Both the position numbers and the translations under genes were made by a program. Source: Eutrophovita sp913057845 (GTDB lineage: Bacteria > Pseudomonadota > Gammaproteobacteria > Burkholderiales > Eutrophovitaceae). From it: a stretch of DNA of 64,000 nucleotides. How positions within the stretch are numbered: the stretch's first letter is position 1; every line of letters begins with the position of its first letter. Positions 27,567 through 38,676 of this stretch are shown here, piece after piece. The stretch spans positions 1 through 64,000 of the forward strand of contig CAWUVH010000004.1 of NCBI GenBank assembly GCA_963925895.1, read 5' to 3'. The notes under the pieces are model-generated. The model made no database searches, was not told the origin of the DNA, and worked only from the letters and a program-made list of their open reading frames with translations.

Positions 27567-28406
27567 TTAAAAGACAAGTCGCATTGAAAGATCGATTGAG
27601 TCAATATCTTTTGTCAATGTGCCAATAGATATGCGATCAACACCCGTCTCGGCGATAGCTACAATAGAGCTCAGAGTGATGCCGCCAGACGCTTCCAGTA
27701 ATGCCCGTTTATTTGTCAGTGCTACTGCGTCTTTCATTTGAGAGACTGTAAAGTTATCCAGCAGTATCAATTTTGCTCCATTGTCTAGAGCCTCTTCCAA
27801 TTGTTCGAGCGACTCTACCTCGACTTGAATGGAAATGGTCTTGTCAATGTGTCGCGTGGCAGCAAGCGCTGCTGTAATGCCGTTAGAAGCGGTAATGTGA
27901 TTTTCCTTGATAAGAACGCCGTCATACAATCCAATACGATGGTTTTTCCCACCACCGACTCGGACAGCATATTTCAGCGCCTTTCTTAGTCCTGGAAGCG
28001 TCTTTCGAGTGTCCAAAATAGTAGCGTTGGTATGAGCAATGGCGTCGACGTACAGCCTTGTTTTTGTTGCAACAGCAGACAGTGTTTGTAAGAAGTTCAA
28101 GGCGGTTCTCTCCCCAGTTAAAAGCGCCCGGGCGGGCCCTTGTAGCTTGCAGAGTATGTCTCCTGCCGTTACTCGATCCCCATCCTTGTATTGCCAATCA
28201 AGAGTGATTGATGGGTCGAGTTTTTGAAACGTTGCGTTCGCCCATGCGCTTCCAGATAAAACGCAATCGACTCTGGACAAAATAGCACCTTGGCCAATTG
28301 TTTCTTCGGGAATTAAAGACGAAGTTAGATCACCACTGCCAAGATCCTCTTGAATGGCTAAATCAACGCCGCTATCTATGGTTTCTTTTAAATTAAAATT
28401 GCTCAT
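27567..28406 (-). CDS. nadC: Nicotinate-nucleotide pyrophosphorylase
   Basis: This quinolinate phosphoribosyltransferase makes nicotinate mononucleotide in de novo NAD synthesis. The 279 residues match. Motifs are AILDTRKTLPGLRKALKYAVRVGGG (substrate Lys/Arg/His), then VEVESLEQLEEAL, LLDNF and the C-terminal EASGGITLSSI..GVDRISIGTLT. It sits 18 bp upstream of the methyltransferase gene. Confidence 0.96.
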   Translation of the reverse strand: MSNFNLKETIDSGVDLAIQEDLGSGDLTSSLIPEETIGQGAILSRVDCVLSGSAWANATFQKLDPSITLDWQYKDGDRVTAGDILCKLQGPARALLTGERTALNFLQTLSAVATKTRLYVDAIAHTNATILDTRKTLPGLRKALKYAVRVGGGKNHRIGLYDGVLIKENHITASNGITAALAATRHIDKTISIQVEVESLEQLEEALDNGAKLILLDNFTVSQMKDAVALTNKRALLEASGGITLSSIVAIAETGVDRISIGTLTKDIDSIDLSMRLVF

Positions 28407-28439
28407 TGCTTCAAAACTATGGTTGAGAGTGATAAGTGC

Positions 28440-29027
28440 TTATTGAGTGAGGGCTTGAATGGAGATGGCTCCTCTGATCTCCCCGACTCTATATCCTTTC
28501 GCTTTGTCGAAAGGGTACCGCTGATTAAGTGTTTTTGCCACATCCTCAGGGATGTCGCTTTCGGCGCCATGACACGTTAAACAAATGGGTCCGGTGGACA
28601 GTGCTCTCATGTATCGAACGATATTTTTTTCAGATTGATGGTCAACGAATGTGGCTTCTAAATTTTTACCCGGTTCACCAGATAGCACCCTTGCGGAGAA
28701 CTGTCGTAACTGTTCTTGTTCCCATGTGTCTGGGGTGCCAATGAGTGGGTTTCGTACTTTAAGGCTCACCCTCGCAATTTTCCATCCAGTCTCTTTTGAA
28801 AGTTGATTGGCAAGAGTTGGTGCTATCGTCTCACACACCTGAATGGCAGCTGCAGGACCATCGGAGGACATGGCCGTCTTCAGTGATTTGCCCAATGTTT
28901 TCATGAAATCGAGAGCGACAGACTGCATTTCACCAATCAGCACTTCATTTGATACAAGCTCCTTTGCATGAGAGATTCCGCAACTCAATAAAATTAGAGT
29001 GGTCATTAGGCATAATTTTTGTTTCAT
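28440..29027 (-). CDS. Periplasmic heme protein of the DUF3365 family
   Basis: The ~195-residue protein has a signal peptide (MKQKLCLMTTLILLSCGISHA) and a single heme-binding CLTCH motif near residue 152 followed by GAESDIP, the DUF3365/Tll0287-like arrangement. It is likely a periplasmic c-type cytochrome or redox sensor; the partner is unknown. The ATG at 29027 was chosen over 29063 since GAGGT lies upstream and it starts the signal peptide. Confidence 0.85.
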   Translation of the reverse strand: MKQKLCLMTTLILLSCGISHAKELVSNEVLIGEMQSVALDFMKTLGKSLKTAMSSDGPAAAIQVCETIAPTLANQLSKETGWKIARVSLKVRNPLIGTPDTWEQEQLRQFSARVLSGEPGKNLEATFVDHQSEKNIVRYMRALSTGPICLTCHGAESDIPEDVAKTLNQRYPFDKAKGYRVGEIRGAISIQALTQ

Positions 29028-29124
29028 GGTTGACCTCAACGGTGATTCATATGCAGTGTGCACTTGAAATTAGTAAATCCCCCCCAATTTTAGTACTAAC
29101 TAGACATGGATATGAGGAATTGTT

Positions 29125-31698
29125 ATGAGGCTCGATAAATTCACGACTCGTTTTCAAGAGTCGTTAGCATCTGCTGAGACACTAGCGTCGGCCAACCGGA
29201 ATTCTACCATTGAGTCTGAGCATCTTTTGCTGGCCTTACTTGATTCGGATGAGCAATTGATACGTTCTATCCTCAGCCGTGCTGGCGTTAAGAATGATGC
29301 GCTTAAAACCGAGTTGCGAGCGATGATCTCTAATTTTCCACAGGTAGACGACGTTCGAGCGCTTTCTTTGTCTCATTCTCTCAATCGCTTATTGATAGCC
29401 ACAGAAAAACTTTCTCAGGATCGAAATGATCAGTATGTTTCCACTGAATTATTTTTATTGGCCGCGATTGGGGACAGAACTGGAATCGGGAAAATACTCT
29501 TAAAGCACGGCGGTTCTGAATCCGGTTTAAAGACGGTGATTGAAGACATTAGAGGAGGGGATTCGAACTCAAGTGCGGATGCTGAGAGTCATCGTCAAGC
29601 GCTCGAGCGTTATACCGTTGACGTTACTGAGCGGGCAAGGCAGGGCAAGTTGGACCCCGTAATTGGGCGCGATGATGAAATCAGAAGAACGATTCAGATT
29701 TTACAGAGAAGAACAAAAAATAATCCGGTGCTCATTGGTGAGCCTGGCGTCGGAAAAACTGCCATTGTCGAGGGGTTAGCTCAGAGAATTATCAATGATG
29801 AGATCCCTGATAGTCTCAAGGGTAAGCGCGTGTTATCGCTCGATATCGCAGCACTTTTGGCTGGGGCAAAGTACCGCGGTGATTTTGAGGAAAGGCTTAA
29901 GTCAGTCCTAAAGGCGCTATCGCGAGATGATGGTATGACGATAATTTTTATTGATGAATTACATACCATGGTGGGTGCAGGTAAGTCAGAGGGTGCGTTA
30001 GACGCAGGAAACATGCTTAAACCCGCATTGGCGCGTGGGGATCTTCACTGTGTCGGTGCGACAACACTCGATGAATACCGCAAATATGTCGAGAAGGATT
30101 CTGCGCTCGAGCGACGGTTCCAGAAAGTGATCGTGGACGAACCAACGGTTGAAAGCACTATAGCTATTCTTAGAGGCTTGCAAGAGCGATACGAATTACA
30201 TCACGGTGTCGACATTACCGATCCCGCAATAGTGGCTGCGGCACAGTTGTCGCATCGGTATATTACCGATCGGTTTTTGCCAGATAAGGCTATTGACCTG
30301 ATTGATGAGGCGGCCGCTCGAATAAAAATGGAGCTTGATTCTAAGCCCGAGGCATTGGATAAAATCGATCGTCGTTTGATTCAATTAAAAATTGAACGAG
30401 AATCTGTAAAAAAAGAAGCGGATGAGGCATCTAAAAAAAGATTACACGTTATTGAGGTCGAGATCGAAAAGCTGAGTAAAGAATATGCGGATCTTGATGA
30501 AATATGGAAATCTGAAAAATCGGTGGTACAGGGTGCGCAGCGGATTAAAGAAAATATTGAGCATATCAAACTGCAAATTGATGCGGCAAAACGTCAAGGT
30601 GATTGGTCCTCCGTCTCAGAATTACAGTATGGCAAGTTACCTGCTTTAGAGACTCAATTGATTCGAGATTCTCAGTTGTGTGAGGGAGCGGCGGCCTTCC
30701 GCTTATTGAAGACTGAAGTCGGTGCTGATGAGATTGCTGATGTGGTGTCTCGAGCGACGGGTATCCCTATATCCAGAATGATGCAAGGCGAGAGACAGAA
30801 GTTATTGTCTATGGAGTCAGAATTGCATCAGCGGGTCGTCGGGCAAAATGAAGCGATTCGGCTTGTCTCTGATGCAGTTCGTCGTTCCAGAGCGGGCCTC
30901 AGTGACCCTAATCGACCATACGGTTCTTTTTTATTCTTAGGTCCCACAGGTGTGGGTAAGACAGAGTTGTGTAAAGCGCTGGCTCAGTTTCTCTTCGACT
31001 CGGAAGACCAACTCATCCGAATAGATATGTCTGAGTTTATGGAGAAGCATTCTGTATCTCGGTTGATTGGAGCACCTCCGGGTTACGTTGGGTATGACGA
31101 AGGGGGATACTTAACCGAAGCTGTTCGTCGTAAACCGTATTCAGTGATTTTGCTCGATGAGGTTGAAAAAGCACACCCTGATGTCTTCAATGTTTTACTT
31201 CAAGCGCTAGATGACGGCCGCATGACGGATGGTCAAGGGCGAACGGTTGATTTTAAAAATACGGTCATGGTGATGACGTCAAATATAGGTTCACACACAA
31301 TTCAATCGATGGATTACTCGGATTACGATGCGCTTAAGAAAGTCGTGATGGATCAAGTAAAGGAGTCATTTAAACCTGAATTCATCAATCGGATTGACGA
31401 GTCGGTGGTGTTTCATGGATTGGGACGTGGAGACGTGAGTGCGATACTAAAAATTCAGTTGGCTCGGCTCGCTGAAAGGTTATCGAAGCTTGATGTCGGT
31501 CTGAATTTTAATGATGCGGTTCTTGATGTGCTGGGTGACAGTGGATTTGACACCGTGTATGGCGCGCGACCACTTAAGCGGGCGATTCAGTCCGGCATTG
31601 AGAATCCGCTGTCAAAAATGATTCTAGAGGGAGCGTTTGGGCCTGGTGATACGGTGACTATCGATGTGCACGAAGGCGGTCTTCGCTTTACTAAGTAA
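29125..31698 (+). CDS. clpB: ATP-dependent disaggregase ClpB
   Basis: This AAA+ chaperone rescues aggregated proteins with DnaK. The 857 residues match. Parts in order are a Clp N-domain, a first Walker A GEPGVGKT (205-212), a coiled-coil middle domain (about 400-530) and a second Walker A GPTGVGKT (607-614), then [20 protein letters not shown]. It is monocistronic. A heat-shock (sigma32) promoter would be expected upstream, but no clear consensus was read. Confidence 0.97.
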   Translation: MRLDKFTTRFQESLASAETLASANRNSTIESEHLLLALLDSDEQLIRSILSRAGVKNDALKTELRAMISNFPQVDDVRALSLSHSLNRLLIATEKLSQDRNDQYVSTELFLLAAIGDRTGIGKILLKHGGSESGLKTVIEDIRGGDSNSSADAESHRQALERYTVDVTERARQGKLDPVIGRDDEIRRTIQILQRRTKNNPVLIGEPGVGKTAIVEGLAQRIINDEIPDSLKGKRVLSLDIAALLAGAKYRGDFEERLKSVLKALSRDDGMTIIFIDELHTMVGAGKSEGALDAGNMLKPALARGDLHCVGATTLDEYRKYVEKDSALERRFQKVIVDEPTVESTIAILRGLQERYELHHGVDITDPAIVAAAQLSHRYITDRFLPDKAIDLIDEAAARIKMELDSKPEALDKIDRRLIQLKIERESVKKEADEASKKRLHVIEVEIEKLSKEYADLDEIWKSEKSVVQGAQRIKENIEHIKLQIDAAKRQGDWSSVSELQYGKLPALETQLIRDSQLCEGAAAFRLLKTEVGADEIADVVSRATGIPISRMMQGERQKLLSMESELHQRVVGQNEAIRLVSDAVRRSRAGLSDPNRPYGSFLFLGPTGVGKTELCKALAQFLFDSEDQLIRIDMSEFMEKHSVSRLIGAPPGYVGYDEGGYLTEAVRRKPYSVILLDEVEKAHPDVFNVLLQALDDGRMTDGQGRTVDFKNTVMVMTSNIGSHTIQSMDYSDYDALKKVVMDQVKESFKPEFINRIDESVVFHGLGRGDVSAILKIQLARLAERLSKLDVGLNFNDAVLDVLGDSGFDTVYGARPLKRAIQSGIENPLSKMILEGAFGPGDTVTIDVHEGGLRFTK

Positions 31699-31794
31699 GG
31701 TCGCGGTCGTCTTTAAATTAGCACTGGAAAATTTACCTTATATAGGGTAATTTACGCCTTAACACACAATATCTAGTGCTTTTAATGGCAACTT

Positions 31795-32607
31795 ATGGAT
31801 TCAGCTGACTTACTAACAATACCCACCGAGCAAACTCGGATCGGTACTTTCCGCGGCGAACCGATCATCGATTTGCCTGCTAACTTGTATATCCCCCCCG
31901 AAGCGCTTCAGATTATGCTGGAGTCCTTTGAGGGTCCTCTTGATTTGCTATTATTTTTGATCAGGAAGCAAAATCTCGATGTGCTTGATATCCCAATGGC
32001 AGATTTGACCCGCCAGTACATGGTCTATGTCGAATCGATGAAAATGCATAATTTGGAGTTGGCGGCTGAATATTTGTTAATGGCAGCAGTGTTAACTGAA
32101 ATTAAATCGCGAATGTTGTTGCCTCGTTTGGGTTCCGGGTCCGAGGATGAGGAGTTGGACCCAAGAGCGGAGCTTGTTCGACGGTTAATTGAGTATGAGC
32201 GGATGAAGAAGGCATCGATCCGTCTAGATGAGCACCCAGTAATCGATCGCGACTTTTATCGAGCATCTTTAAGTTTTGAGAAATCAAATTATGTTGCCCC
32301 CCCCACGATTAATCCTGAGGATCTTCGTATGGCCTGGGTGGGAATCATCAATCGAGCAAAAAATAATCGTCATCACACGATAAGTAGAGAGGAGCTCTCA
32401 GTGCGGCAGCATATGAGCCAAATCTTACGACGCTTAAAAGATCAGCAATTTTTCCGGTTTGATGAGCTATTCGAGGTTGATAAAGGCGTTCAGTATGTTG
32501 TCGTAGCTTTTTTGGCGATACTCGAATTAGCTAAGGACACCTCAATTGAACTGTCTCAGCATGGGGTGTTTTCCACGATTTATGTGAGGTTATCAAATGG
32601 AGCTTAA
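31795..32607 (+). CDS. scpA: Segregation and condensation protein A
   Basis: ScpA is the kleisin subunit of SMC-ScpAB. The 270-residue protein has the ESFEGPLDLLLFLIRKQNLDVLDIP N-terminus (SMC-binding part; shown only in short pieces here: SFEGPLDLLLFLIR), EYLLMAAVLTEIKSRMLLPR near 95 and a winged-helix C-terminus that contacts SMC. It overlaps scpB by 11 bp, so translation is probably coupled. Confidence 0.95.
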   Translation: MDSADLLTIPTEQTRIGTFRGEPIIDLPANLYIPPEALQIMLESFEGPLDLLLFLIRKQNLDVLDIPMADLTRQYMVYVESMKMHNLELAAEYLLMAAVLTEIKSRMLLPRLGSGSEDEELDPRAELVRRLIEYERMKKASIRLDEHPVIDRDFYRASLSFEKSNYVAPPTINPEDLRMAWVGIINRAKNNRHHTISREELSVRQHMSQILRRLKDQQFFRFDELFEVDKGVQYVVVAFLAILELAKDTSIELSQHGVFSTIYVRLSNGA

Positions 32608-33244
32608 TGAAAACGAAATTACAGATATCAAGCGTTCGATTGAAGCCGCACTCCTAGCGTCTTCGGAGCCGCTGTCCATCCAAGATATAAAACGTATGTT
32701 TAATGATGAGGTTTCTGTGGTGGTGGTAAAGGATGCCCTGGTTGAGCTTGCCGGAGATTGGTTAACTAGGAGTGGCGAGCTCGTGGAAGTGGCCAGTGGT
32801 TGGCGGATACAAGTTCGAGCGGAATTTCAGCAGAAATTGGACAAACTTGAGCCTCAACGACCCCCCAAATATTCTAGGGCAGTCTTGGAAACTTTAGCGA
32901 TTATTGCTTACAAACAGCCTGTCACTAGAGGTGATATCGAGGATGTTCGTGGCGTTGCTGTGTCGCCAAACATTCTCAAGACGTTGGAGGTCAGGGGATG
33001 GATTGATCAGATTGGGGTGAGAGAGACCCCGGGTCGGCCAGCCCTATTTGGAACCACTGATACATTTTTGGACGATCTCGGGTTGAAGGCATTAAGTGAT
33101 TTGCCACCTTTAGATGATTTGGGTGAGCTGATCGAGGCGACGCCAGATCACAGTGAGCAAATGACGCTTGACGTGGAGTACGGCGACGCCGCGACGGACT
33201 CTCTACCCGTGCATGAGGCTGTTGCACCTCACACCTTGAATTAA
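32597..33244 (+). CDS. scpB: Segregation and condensation protein B
   Basis: ScpB is a winged-helix dimer that binds the ScpA kleisin. The 215-residue protein carries SRAVLETLAIIAYKQPVTRGDIEDVRGV near residues 93-120 (a ScpB hallmark) and WIDQIGVRETPGRPALFGTT. Its start overlaps the end of scpA. A ~30-residue acidic tail follows the fold. Confidence 0.95.
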   Translation: MELNENEITDIKRSIEAALLASSEPLSIQDIKRMFNDEVSVVVVKDALVELAGDWLTRSGELVEVASGWRIQVRAEFQQKLDKLEPQRPPKYSRAVLETLAIIAYKQPVTRGDIEDVRGVAVSPNILKTLEVRGWIDQIGVRETPGRPALFGTTDTFLDDLGLKALSDLPPLDDLGELIEATPDHSEQMTLDVEYGDAATDSLPVHEAVAPHTLN

Positions 33245-33321
33245 TCCCAATTCATTAGAATAGATTTTTTAAGGTGTCACATCTCTTTAATTTTTAACTA
33301 CTGTTTATTTGTGCTGCTGGG

Positions 33322-33351
33322 TTGTGTCCGCGCGGTAAACTCTGTTATGAT
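33322..33351 (+). promoter_or_regulatory. Probable sigma70 promoter for initiator tRNA
   Basis: TTGTGT (33322-33327) and TATGAT (33346-33351) are separated by 18 bp. The predicted start, about 33358, lies 14 bp before the tRNA. Confidence 0.55.
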
Positions 33352-33371
33352 TCCGCTCCTGTTTTGCCGGT

Positions 33372-33448
<77 letters not shown>

Positions 33449-33464
33449 ATTTGTATATCAATAA

Positions 33465-33491
33465 GCCTCAACAGTCTGTTGGGGCTTTTTT
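33465..33491 (+). terminator. Terminator after tRNA-fMet
   Basis: Stem GCCTCAACA/TGTTGGGGC (9 bp with one T-G pair) and a 3-nt loop, followed by six T residues. Confidence 0.7.
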
Positions 33492-33550
33492 GTGGATCAT
33501 TGGTCGCTAGTTTCTGTTATAATTATGCGACAAGAGTATTTGAATACAGA

Positions 33551-33571
33551 TGGGCCTTAGGCCCATTTTTT
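33551..33571 (+). terminator. Terminator/attenuator in the rimP leader
   Basis: TGGGCC-TTA-GGCCCA followed by six T residues, ending 16 bp before the rimP ATG. It lies inside the transcript that would continue from metY and could attenuate the operon. Confidence 0.65.
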
Positions 33572-33587
33572 GTTTCTGAATGAGACG

Positions 33588-34019
33588 ATGGAAATAGAAA
33601 ATTTACTTGAGAAAACTTTGACAGGAATGAATTACGAGCTGGTCGACTTTGAAGTGGTCGGGCGATCTGGGCTAATTCGTATCTTGATTGATTCTGCCCA
33701 AGGTATTGGGATAGAGGACTGCACGACGGTCAGCAATCATTTGTCTCGTTTGTTTGAAATTGAGCATTTTGAGTACGATCGACTTGAAGTGTCGTCGCCG
33801 GGGCTTGATCGGCCACTCAAGAAGGTGCTCGATTTTGAGCGTTTTCAGGATGAAAAAGTAATTGTGCAGTTCAAGGTGGCGTTCGAGGGGCAGAGAAAGT
33901 TTCGAGGGAAACTGATTGGCGTTAGAGATGATTTGATAGATATGGAGTTAGAGGACGGTCGAGTGATCACGTTTGAGCTTCATGAAATTAAAAAGGCGAA
34001 CTTAATTCCTGCAATTTAG
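33588..34019 (+). CDS. rimP: Ribosome maturation factor RimP
   Basis: RimP assists 30S subunit maturation. The ~143-residue protein keeps LLEKTLTGMNYELVDFEV and RILIDSAQGIGIEDCTTVSNHL near residues 28-48, plus the LEVSSPGLDRPL signature near 72. I chose the ATG at 33588 rather than TTG 33570, since the upstream codons lie in the leader hairpin's T-run. It is the first protein gene of the nusA-infB operon. Confidence 0.95.
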   Translation: MEIENLLEKTLTGMNYELVDFEVVGRSGLIRILIDSAQGIGIEDCTTVSNHLSRLFEIEHFEYDRLEVSSPGLDRPLKKVLDFERFQDEKVIVQFKVAFEGQRKFRGKLIGVRDDLIDMELEDGRVITFELHEIKKANLIPAI

Positions 34020-34042
34020 CTAATTTGAGAAGGTTATAGGAC

Positions 34043-35521
34043 ATGCAACGAGAGATGTTACTGCTGGTCGATGCTTTAGCGAGAGAAAAAAATGTCGCGA
34101 AAGATATTGTTTTTGAAGCTTTGGAGATGGCGCTGGCTTCAGCGACGAAGCGTAAAAATAAACTGGATATTGATGTGCGGGTCTCGATAGACCGGACAAC
34201 AGGCGAATACGAAAGTTTTCGAAGATGGGAAATAGTCGAAGATGAAGAGCTTGAACTACCCGATCAGCAGTTAACCCTTGAGGAAGGTTTAACGCGAGAT
34301 GCGTCTATTCAGCTCAATGAGTTTATTGAAGAGCCTTTGGAAGCAATTGAGTTTGGGCGGATTGGTGCGCAAGCAGCAAAACAAGTCATCATGCAGAAAA
34401 TCAGGGATGCTGAGCGTGAACAGATCTTAAATGACTTCCTCGCGCGCGGTGATGCCATTGTGTCGGGCACTGTTAAGCGCGTCGAACGAGGCAACGTGAT
34501 TATTGAATCAGGGCGTGTGGAGGCGTTACTCCCTAGAGAGCAGATGATCCCGCGGGAAAACATTCGTGTTGGTGACAGAATTCGCACTTATCTAAGCCGA
34601 GTCGATCGAGAGGCGCGGGGTCATCAGTTAATTTTATCGCGAACCATGCCTCAATTCGTGTCTAGTTTGTTTGAGCTTGAGGTCCCCGAGATAGAAGAGG
34701 GGTTGGTGGAAATCCTCGGTGCTGCAAGGGACCCTGGTTCGAGGGCTAAGATTGCTGTTAAATCAAACGATAGACGTATTGATCCAGTCGGTACTTGTGT
34801 GGGGATGCGTGGATCGCGGGTGCAGGCCGTGACAAATGAGTTATCAGGAGAGCGTATTGATATTGTGCTTTGGTCAGATGATCCAGCAACATATATCGTT
34901 AACGCATTATCTCCGGCTGAGGTCAGCCGCATTACTGTGGATGAAGAGAAACACGCGATGGATATTGTCGTTGAGGAAGAGAATCTTGCTCAAGCTATTG
35001 GACGTGGTGGGCAAAATGTTCGACTCGCCTCAGAACTTACAGGGTGGACATTAAATATCCTGACGGAAGAGCAATCACAGCAAAAAGTGGAAGAAGAGTC
35101 GACCACTGTCCGTCAACATTTCATGGATGAAATTGACGTTGATGAGGACCTTGCTGATATTTTGGTTCAGGAAGGCTTCAGCACTCTTGAGGAAGTCGCG
35201 TATGTGCCTGAGTCGGAGTTACTTGAAATTGAAGGATTCGATGAGGGCACAGTCGAAGAGTTGAGGTCTAGGGCTAGAAATGCTTTGTTGGTCAAAGAGA
35301 TTGCTAAAGAGGAGCAGGCCACGACAGCGTCCACTGATCTAATGAATGTGGAAGGCATGACGGAAGAGCTTGCGCGTACTTTGATTGGCGGAGGCATCAT
35401 GTCTCAGGATGAGTTGGCTGATTTGGCGATCGATGATCTCAAAGAGATTGTCGAGATTGATGATGAATTGGCTGAAAGCTTAATCATGGCTGCGAGAGCA
35501 CCATGGTTCGCTGAGTCTTAA
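34043..35521 (+). CDS. nusA: Transcription elongation/termination factor NusA
   Basis: NusA binds RNA polymerase and regulates pausing, termination and antitermination. The 492 residues match E. coli. In order: N-terminal RNAP-binding domain, S1 domain, KH1/KH2 ([14 protein letters not shown] near 250 and [18 protein letters not shown] near 315) and two acidic C-terminal repeats (about 365-425 and 440-490). It lies 24 bp after rimP and 22 bp before infB. Confidence 0.97.
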   Translation: MQREMLLLVDALAREKNVAKDIVFEALEMALASATKRKNKLDIDVRVSIDRTTGEYESFRRWEIVEDEELELPDQQLTLEEGLTRDASIQLNEFIEEPLEAIEFGRIGAQAAKQVIMQKIRDAEREQILNDFLARGDAIVSGTVKRVERGNVIIESGRVEALLPREQMIPRENIRVGDRIRTYLSRVDREARGHQLILSRTMPQFVSSLFELEVPEIEEGLVEILGAARDPGSRAKIAVKSNDRRIDPVGTCVGMRGSRVQAVTNELSGERIDIVLWSDDPATYIVNALSPAEVSRITVDEEKHAMDIVVEEENLAQAIGRGGQNVRLASELTGWTLNILTEEQSQQKVEEESTTVRQHFMDEIDVDEDLADILVQEGFSTLEEVAYVPESELLEIEGFDEGTVEELRSRARNALLVKEIAKEEQATTASTDLMNVEGMTEELARTLIGGGIMSQDELADLAIDDLKEIVEIDDELAESLIMAARAPWFAES

Positions 35522-35543
35522 TGAATTTAAGGGCAAAAAATAA

Positions 35544-38264
35544 ATGGCAAATGTGAATGTTAAAGAGTTTGCATCAGAACTTAAACTTCCTGTTGGGCGT
35601 TTGCTGGAACAGTTGGCGGCATCTGGTATTAACAAAGAATTGTCCGAGGAGACCAATCTTACTGAGGTCGATAAGCGCAAATTGCTCGATTTTTTGAAGC
35701 AAGCGCACGGGGATGACAAGCCGAAAACAAAAATGACGCTAAAACGTCGCGAAAAGACTGAAATAAAGAAGTCTGATGGAGCCGGTCGTTCACGTACGAT
35801 TCAAGTTGAAGTGCGCAAGAAGCGGGTTATTGTAAAAGAACCTGAGGTCGAAGCTAAGATAGAGGTCGAAGCCAAGGTCGAAGCCAAGGTTGAGGTCGAA
35901 GCTAAGATAGAGGTCGAAGCTAAGATAGAGGTCGAAGCCAAGGTTGAGGTTGAAGCCAAGCCTGAGGTTGAAGCCAAGGCTGAGGTTGAAGCCAAGGCTG
36001 AGGTTGAAGCCAAGGCTGAGGTTAAAACTATTGCTCCGGATGTGGCGCCAAGTGTTCCAGTATCTTCTGTTAAAAAGACTGCGGAGCAACTCAAGCGTGA
36101 AAGGGAGGCTAAGCGTCAGGCAGATCTGAGGGCTATTCAAGCAGCCGAGATCATTCAAAAGGAAGAAGACAAAAAGCGTCGGCAAGATAAGAAAGAGGCC
36201 GCCGCCGCAGAGTTGATTGCTGCAAAAGAAGCTGAAGTGTCGGGTAAAAAGGAAGTAGAGAAAGCTAAAGTTAAAGCTAAAGCCCCAGAGGGCACGCTGC
36301 ATAGCCCGATTACAAAAGACGAAGCCAAAAAAGCCATTAAGAAAAAAGAGAATCAAGAACGTTTTGACGCGGAAAGTAAAAAGCGTGGGATCAAGACGCG
36401 GGGTGGTTACTCGGGACCAGGTGGGCGCGACGGTTGGAGAAATTCAGGCAGAAATAGAAATCGAAAAGGTCATGGGTCAGACAACGCTGCAGCCGCGCCG
36501 CAAGAGGTTGTTGTGCGTGAGGTGTTTGTTCCAGAAACAATTGCCCTATCAGAGCTTGCTCACAAAATGTCAGTTAAGGCGGCTGAGGTCATCAAGGTGT
36601 TTATGAAGCTTGGCCAAATGGTTACGATCAATCAGGTGATTGATCAAGAAACTGCGATGATTGTGGTCGATGAGATGGGTCATATTGGAAAGTTGGCAAA
36701 AGCAGAGGACCCACAAGCCTTCTTAGTGGAAAGTGCCGATGAGGACGTACCGCGTGAGCCAAGAGCGCCCGTTGTCACCGTTATGGGGCACGTCGACCAT
36801 GGTAAAACTTCTCTTTTGGATTACATCAGAACGACTCGAGTGGCGGGTGGCGAGGCTGGTGGTATTACTCAACACATTGGCGCCTATCACGTCAATACGC
36901 CGAAAGGAATGGTTACGTTTTTAGATACTCCAGGTCACGAGGCGTTTACTGCGATGCGTGCTCGTGGGGCTAAGGCAACCGACATTGTTGTGCTTGTAGT
37001 AGCCTCAGATGATGGCGTTATGCCTCAAACAATTGAGGCGATTAATCATGCTAAAGCAGGGGGTACGCCGCTCATCGTGGCGGTGAATAAGATTGATAAA
37101 CCTGAATCGAGTCCGGAACGTGTCAAGCAAGAATTAAGTCAACATGAGGTTATTGGGGAAGACTGGGGTGGAGACACGATGTTCGCACACGTCTCTGCTA
37201 AAACTGGGGAAGGAATCGATGGGTTATTAGATTCCATTCTGCTGCAAGCTGAAATGCTTGATTTAAAGGCGCCCGTTAAAACTGCAGCAAGAGGAGTAGT
37301 GATTGAAGCTAGATTGGATAAAGGACGAGGTCCTGTTGCAACAATTCTAGTGCGCGAAGGTACGCTTAACCGAGGAGACGTTTTATTGGCTGGTGGGGCG
37401 TTCGGTCGAGTTCGAGCCATGGTCGATGAAAATGGATTATCGATCGAGTCAGCAGGCCCATCGATTCCGGTCGAAGTCCAGGGGTTATCAGACGTGCCCG
37501 CGGCGGGAGAAGAAATTATTGTGCTTCAGGATGAAAAAAAGGCTCGAGAAATCGCGACGTTCCGACAAGGTAAGTTCCGAGAGGTTAAGCTTGCCAAGCA
37601 GCAGGCAGCAAAATTGGAGAACATGTTTGATCATCTCAAAGAAGGCGCAGCTAAGTCTTTAGCGCTGATCATTAAGGCTGATGTTCAGGGTTCCAGTGAG
37701 GCATTGGGTCATTCATTGACGCGTTTATCAACTGAAGAGGTTCAGGTCAACATTGTGCACTCGGGTGTGGGTGGTATTAATGACTCAGATATTAACCTTG
37801 CCTTAGCCTCAAACGCAGTGATTATTGGGTTTAATGCCCGTGCAGATGCTGCCGCGAGAAAGTTGATTCAAACGCATGGTATCGATGTGCGTTACTACAA
37901 CATAATTTATGATGCTGTTGACGAGGTGAAAGCCGCTCTAAGTGGTTTGCTCTCACCTGACAGAAAAGAAGAGACACTTGGTCTGGTTGAAATCAGGCAA
38001 GTATTTAGAATTTCTAAAGTGGGTACTGTAGCGGGGTGCTATGTCCTTGAAGGTTTGGTCAAGCGTGGCTCCTCCATTCGATTGCTTCGAGACAATGTCG
38101 TGATTCATGAGGGCGAATTAGATACACTCAAGCGCTTCAAAGATGATGTTAGAGAAGTGAAGTCTGGGTTTGAGTGTGGATTGTCGATTAAGAACTTTGC
38201 CGAGATCAATGAAGGTGACCAACTTGAAGTATATGAGATTGTTGAAACCGCTCGGTCCTTATAA
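35544..38264 (+). CDS. infB: Translation initiation factor IF-2
   Basis: IF-2 is the GTPase that places fMet-tRNA on the 30S subunit. The 906-residue protein has an IF2 N-domain, a long charged linker, the G domain (GHVDHGKT at about 415-422, [12 protein letters not shown]) and domains II-IV. Between residues ~98 and 160 the linker is made of VEAK-type repeats ([11 protein letters not shown]) encoded by tandem ~18-bp DNA units at 35838-36020, likely variable in length. Confidence 0.97.
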   Translation: MANVNVKEFASELKLPVGRLLEQLAASGINKELSEETNLTEVDKRKLLDFLKQAHGDDKPKTKMTLKRREKTEIKKSDGAGRSRTIQVEVRKKRVIVKEPEVEAKIEVEAKVEAKVEVEAKIEVEAKIEVEAKVEVEAKPEVEAKAEVEAKAEVEAKAEVKTIAPDVAPSVPVSSVKKTAEQLKREREAKRQADLRAIQAAEIIQKEEDKKRRQDKKEAAAAELIAAKEAEVSGKKEVEKAKVKAKAPEGTLHSPITKDEAKKAIKKKENQERFDAESKKRGIKTRGGYSGPGGRDGWRNSGRNRNRKGHGSDNAAAAPQEVVVREVFVPETIALSELAHKMSVKAAEVIKVFMKLGQMVTINQVIDQETAMIVVDEMGHIGKLAKAEDPQAFLVESADEDVPREPRAPVVTVMGHVDHGKTSLLDYIRTTRVAGGEAGGITQHIGAYHVNTPKGMVTFLDTPGHEAFTAMRARGAKATDIVVLVVASDDGVMPQTIEAINHAKAGGTPLIVAVNKIDKPESSPERVKQELSQHEVIGEDWGGDTMFAHVSAKTGEGIDGLLDSILLQAEMLDLKAPVKTAARGVVIEARLDKGRGPVATILVREGTLNRGDVLLAGGAFGRVRAMVDENGLSIESAGPSIPVEVQGLSDVPAAGEEIIVLQDEKKAREIATFRQGKFREVKLAKQQAAKLENMFDHLKEGAAKSLALIIKADVQGSSEALGHSLTRLSTEEVQVNIVHSGVGGINDSDINLALASNAVIIGFNARADAAARKLIQTHGIDVRYYNIIYDAVDEVKAALSGLLSPDRKEETLGLVEIRQVFRISKVGTVAGCYVLEGLVKRGSSIRLLRDNVVIHEGELDTLKRFKDDVREVKSGFECGLSIKNFAEINEGDQLEVYEIVETARSL
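35838..36020 (+). repeat. Tandem repeat inside infB linker
   Basis: About ten imperfect units of ~18 bp (type GAGGTCGAAGCTAAGATA) code for repeating (E/A)(V/I)EAK residues. Units drift from GTCGAAGC to GTTGAAGCC, so several rounds of duplication can be seen. Confidence 0.85.
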
Positions 38265-38286
38265 CGCATTTATTCGATGATTAATT

Positions 38287-38640
38287 TTGGGTAAAAGCAC
38301 ACAAAGATCAGGCCGACTTAGAGATTATTTACTTCGCGAGATATCGGAGTTGATTCGGTCCAAAGTCAGAGACCCTCGCGTGGGACAAATAACCATCACG
38401 GACGTTGCTGTGAGTCCAGATAGTTCCTTCGCTAAAGTTTTTTTCACACGGTTGGGGGAAGATCACGATAAGTCGACGGTTGAGGACATCCTCAATAAGG
38501 CGCAAGGTTTCGTGCGTACGCATATCGCTAAAAATTTAAACATGAGGGTGGCGCCGCACATTTCGTTTAAATATGACGATACGCTCGAACATGGTGATCG
38601 CATCAGCCGACTCCTCTCGGAAGCAAATCTCAAGACTTAA
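38287..38640 (+). CDS. rbfA: Ribosome-binding factor A
   Basis: RbfA is a KH-fold factor for 16S maturation and cold adaptation. The 117-residue protein has SELIRSKVRDPRVGQITITDVAVSPDSS near 21-48 and the C-terminal HGDRISRLL. The start appears to be TTG at 38287; no in-frame ATG with family residues lies upstream. It stands 22 bp after infB and 36 bp before truB. Confidence 0.93.
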   Translation: MGKSTQRSGRLRDYLLREISELIRSKVRDPRVGQITITDVAVSPDSSFAKVFFTRLGEDHDKSTVEDILNKAQGFVRTHIAKNLNMRVAPHISFKYDDTLEHGDRISRLLSEANLKT

Positions 38641-38676
38641 AGTACAAGATCATCCTGCGAGTTTAGGGGGTAAGGT

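Noticed and set aside
35790..36356. 188-codon minus-strand ORF within infB
   Set aside because: It is the complement of the repetitive EVEAK linker; low-complexity Leu/Phe/Ser/Asn composition and no binding site.
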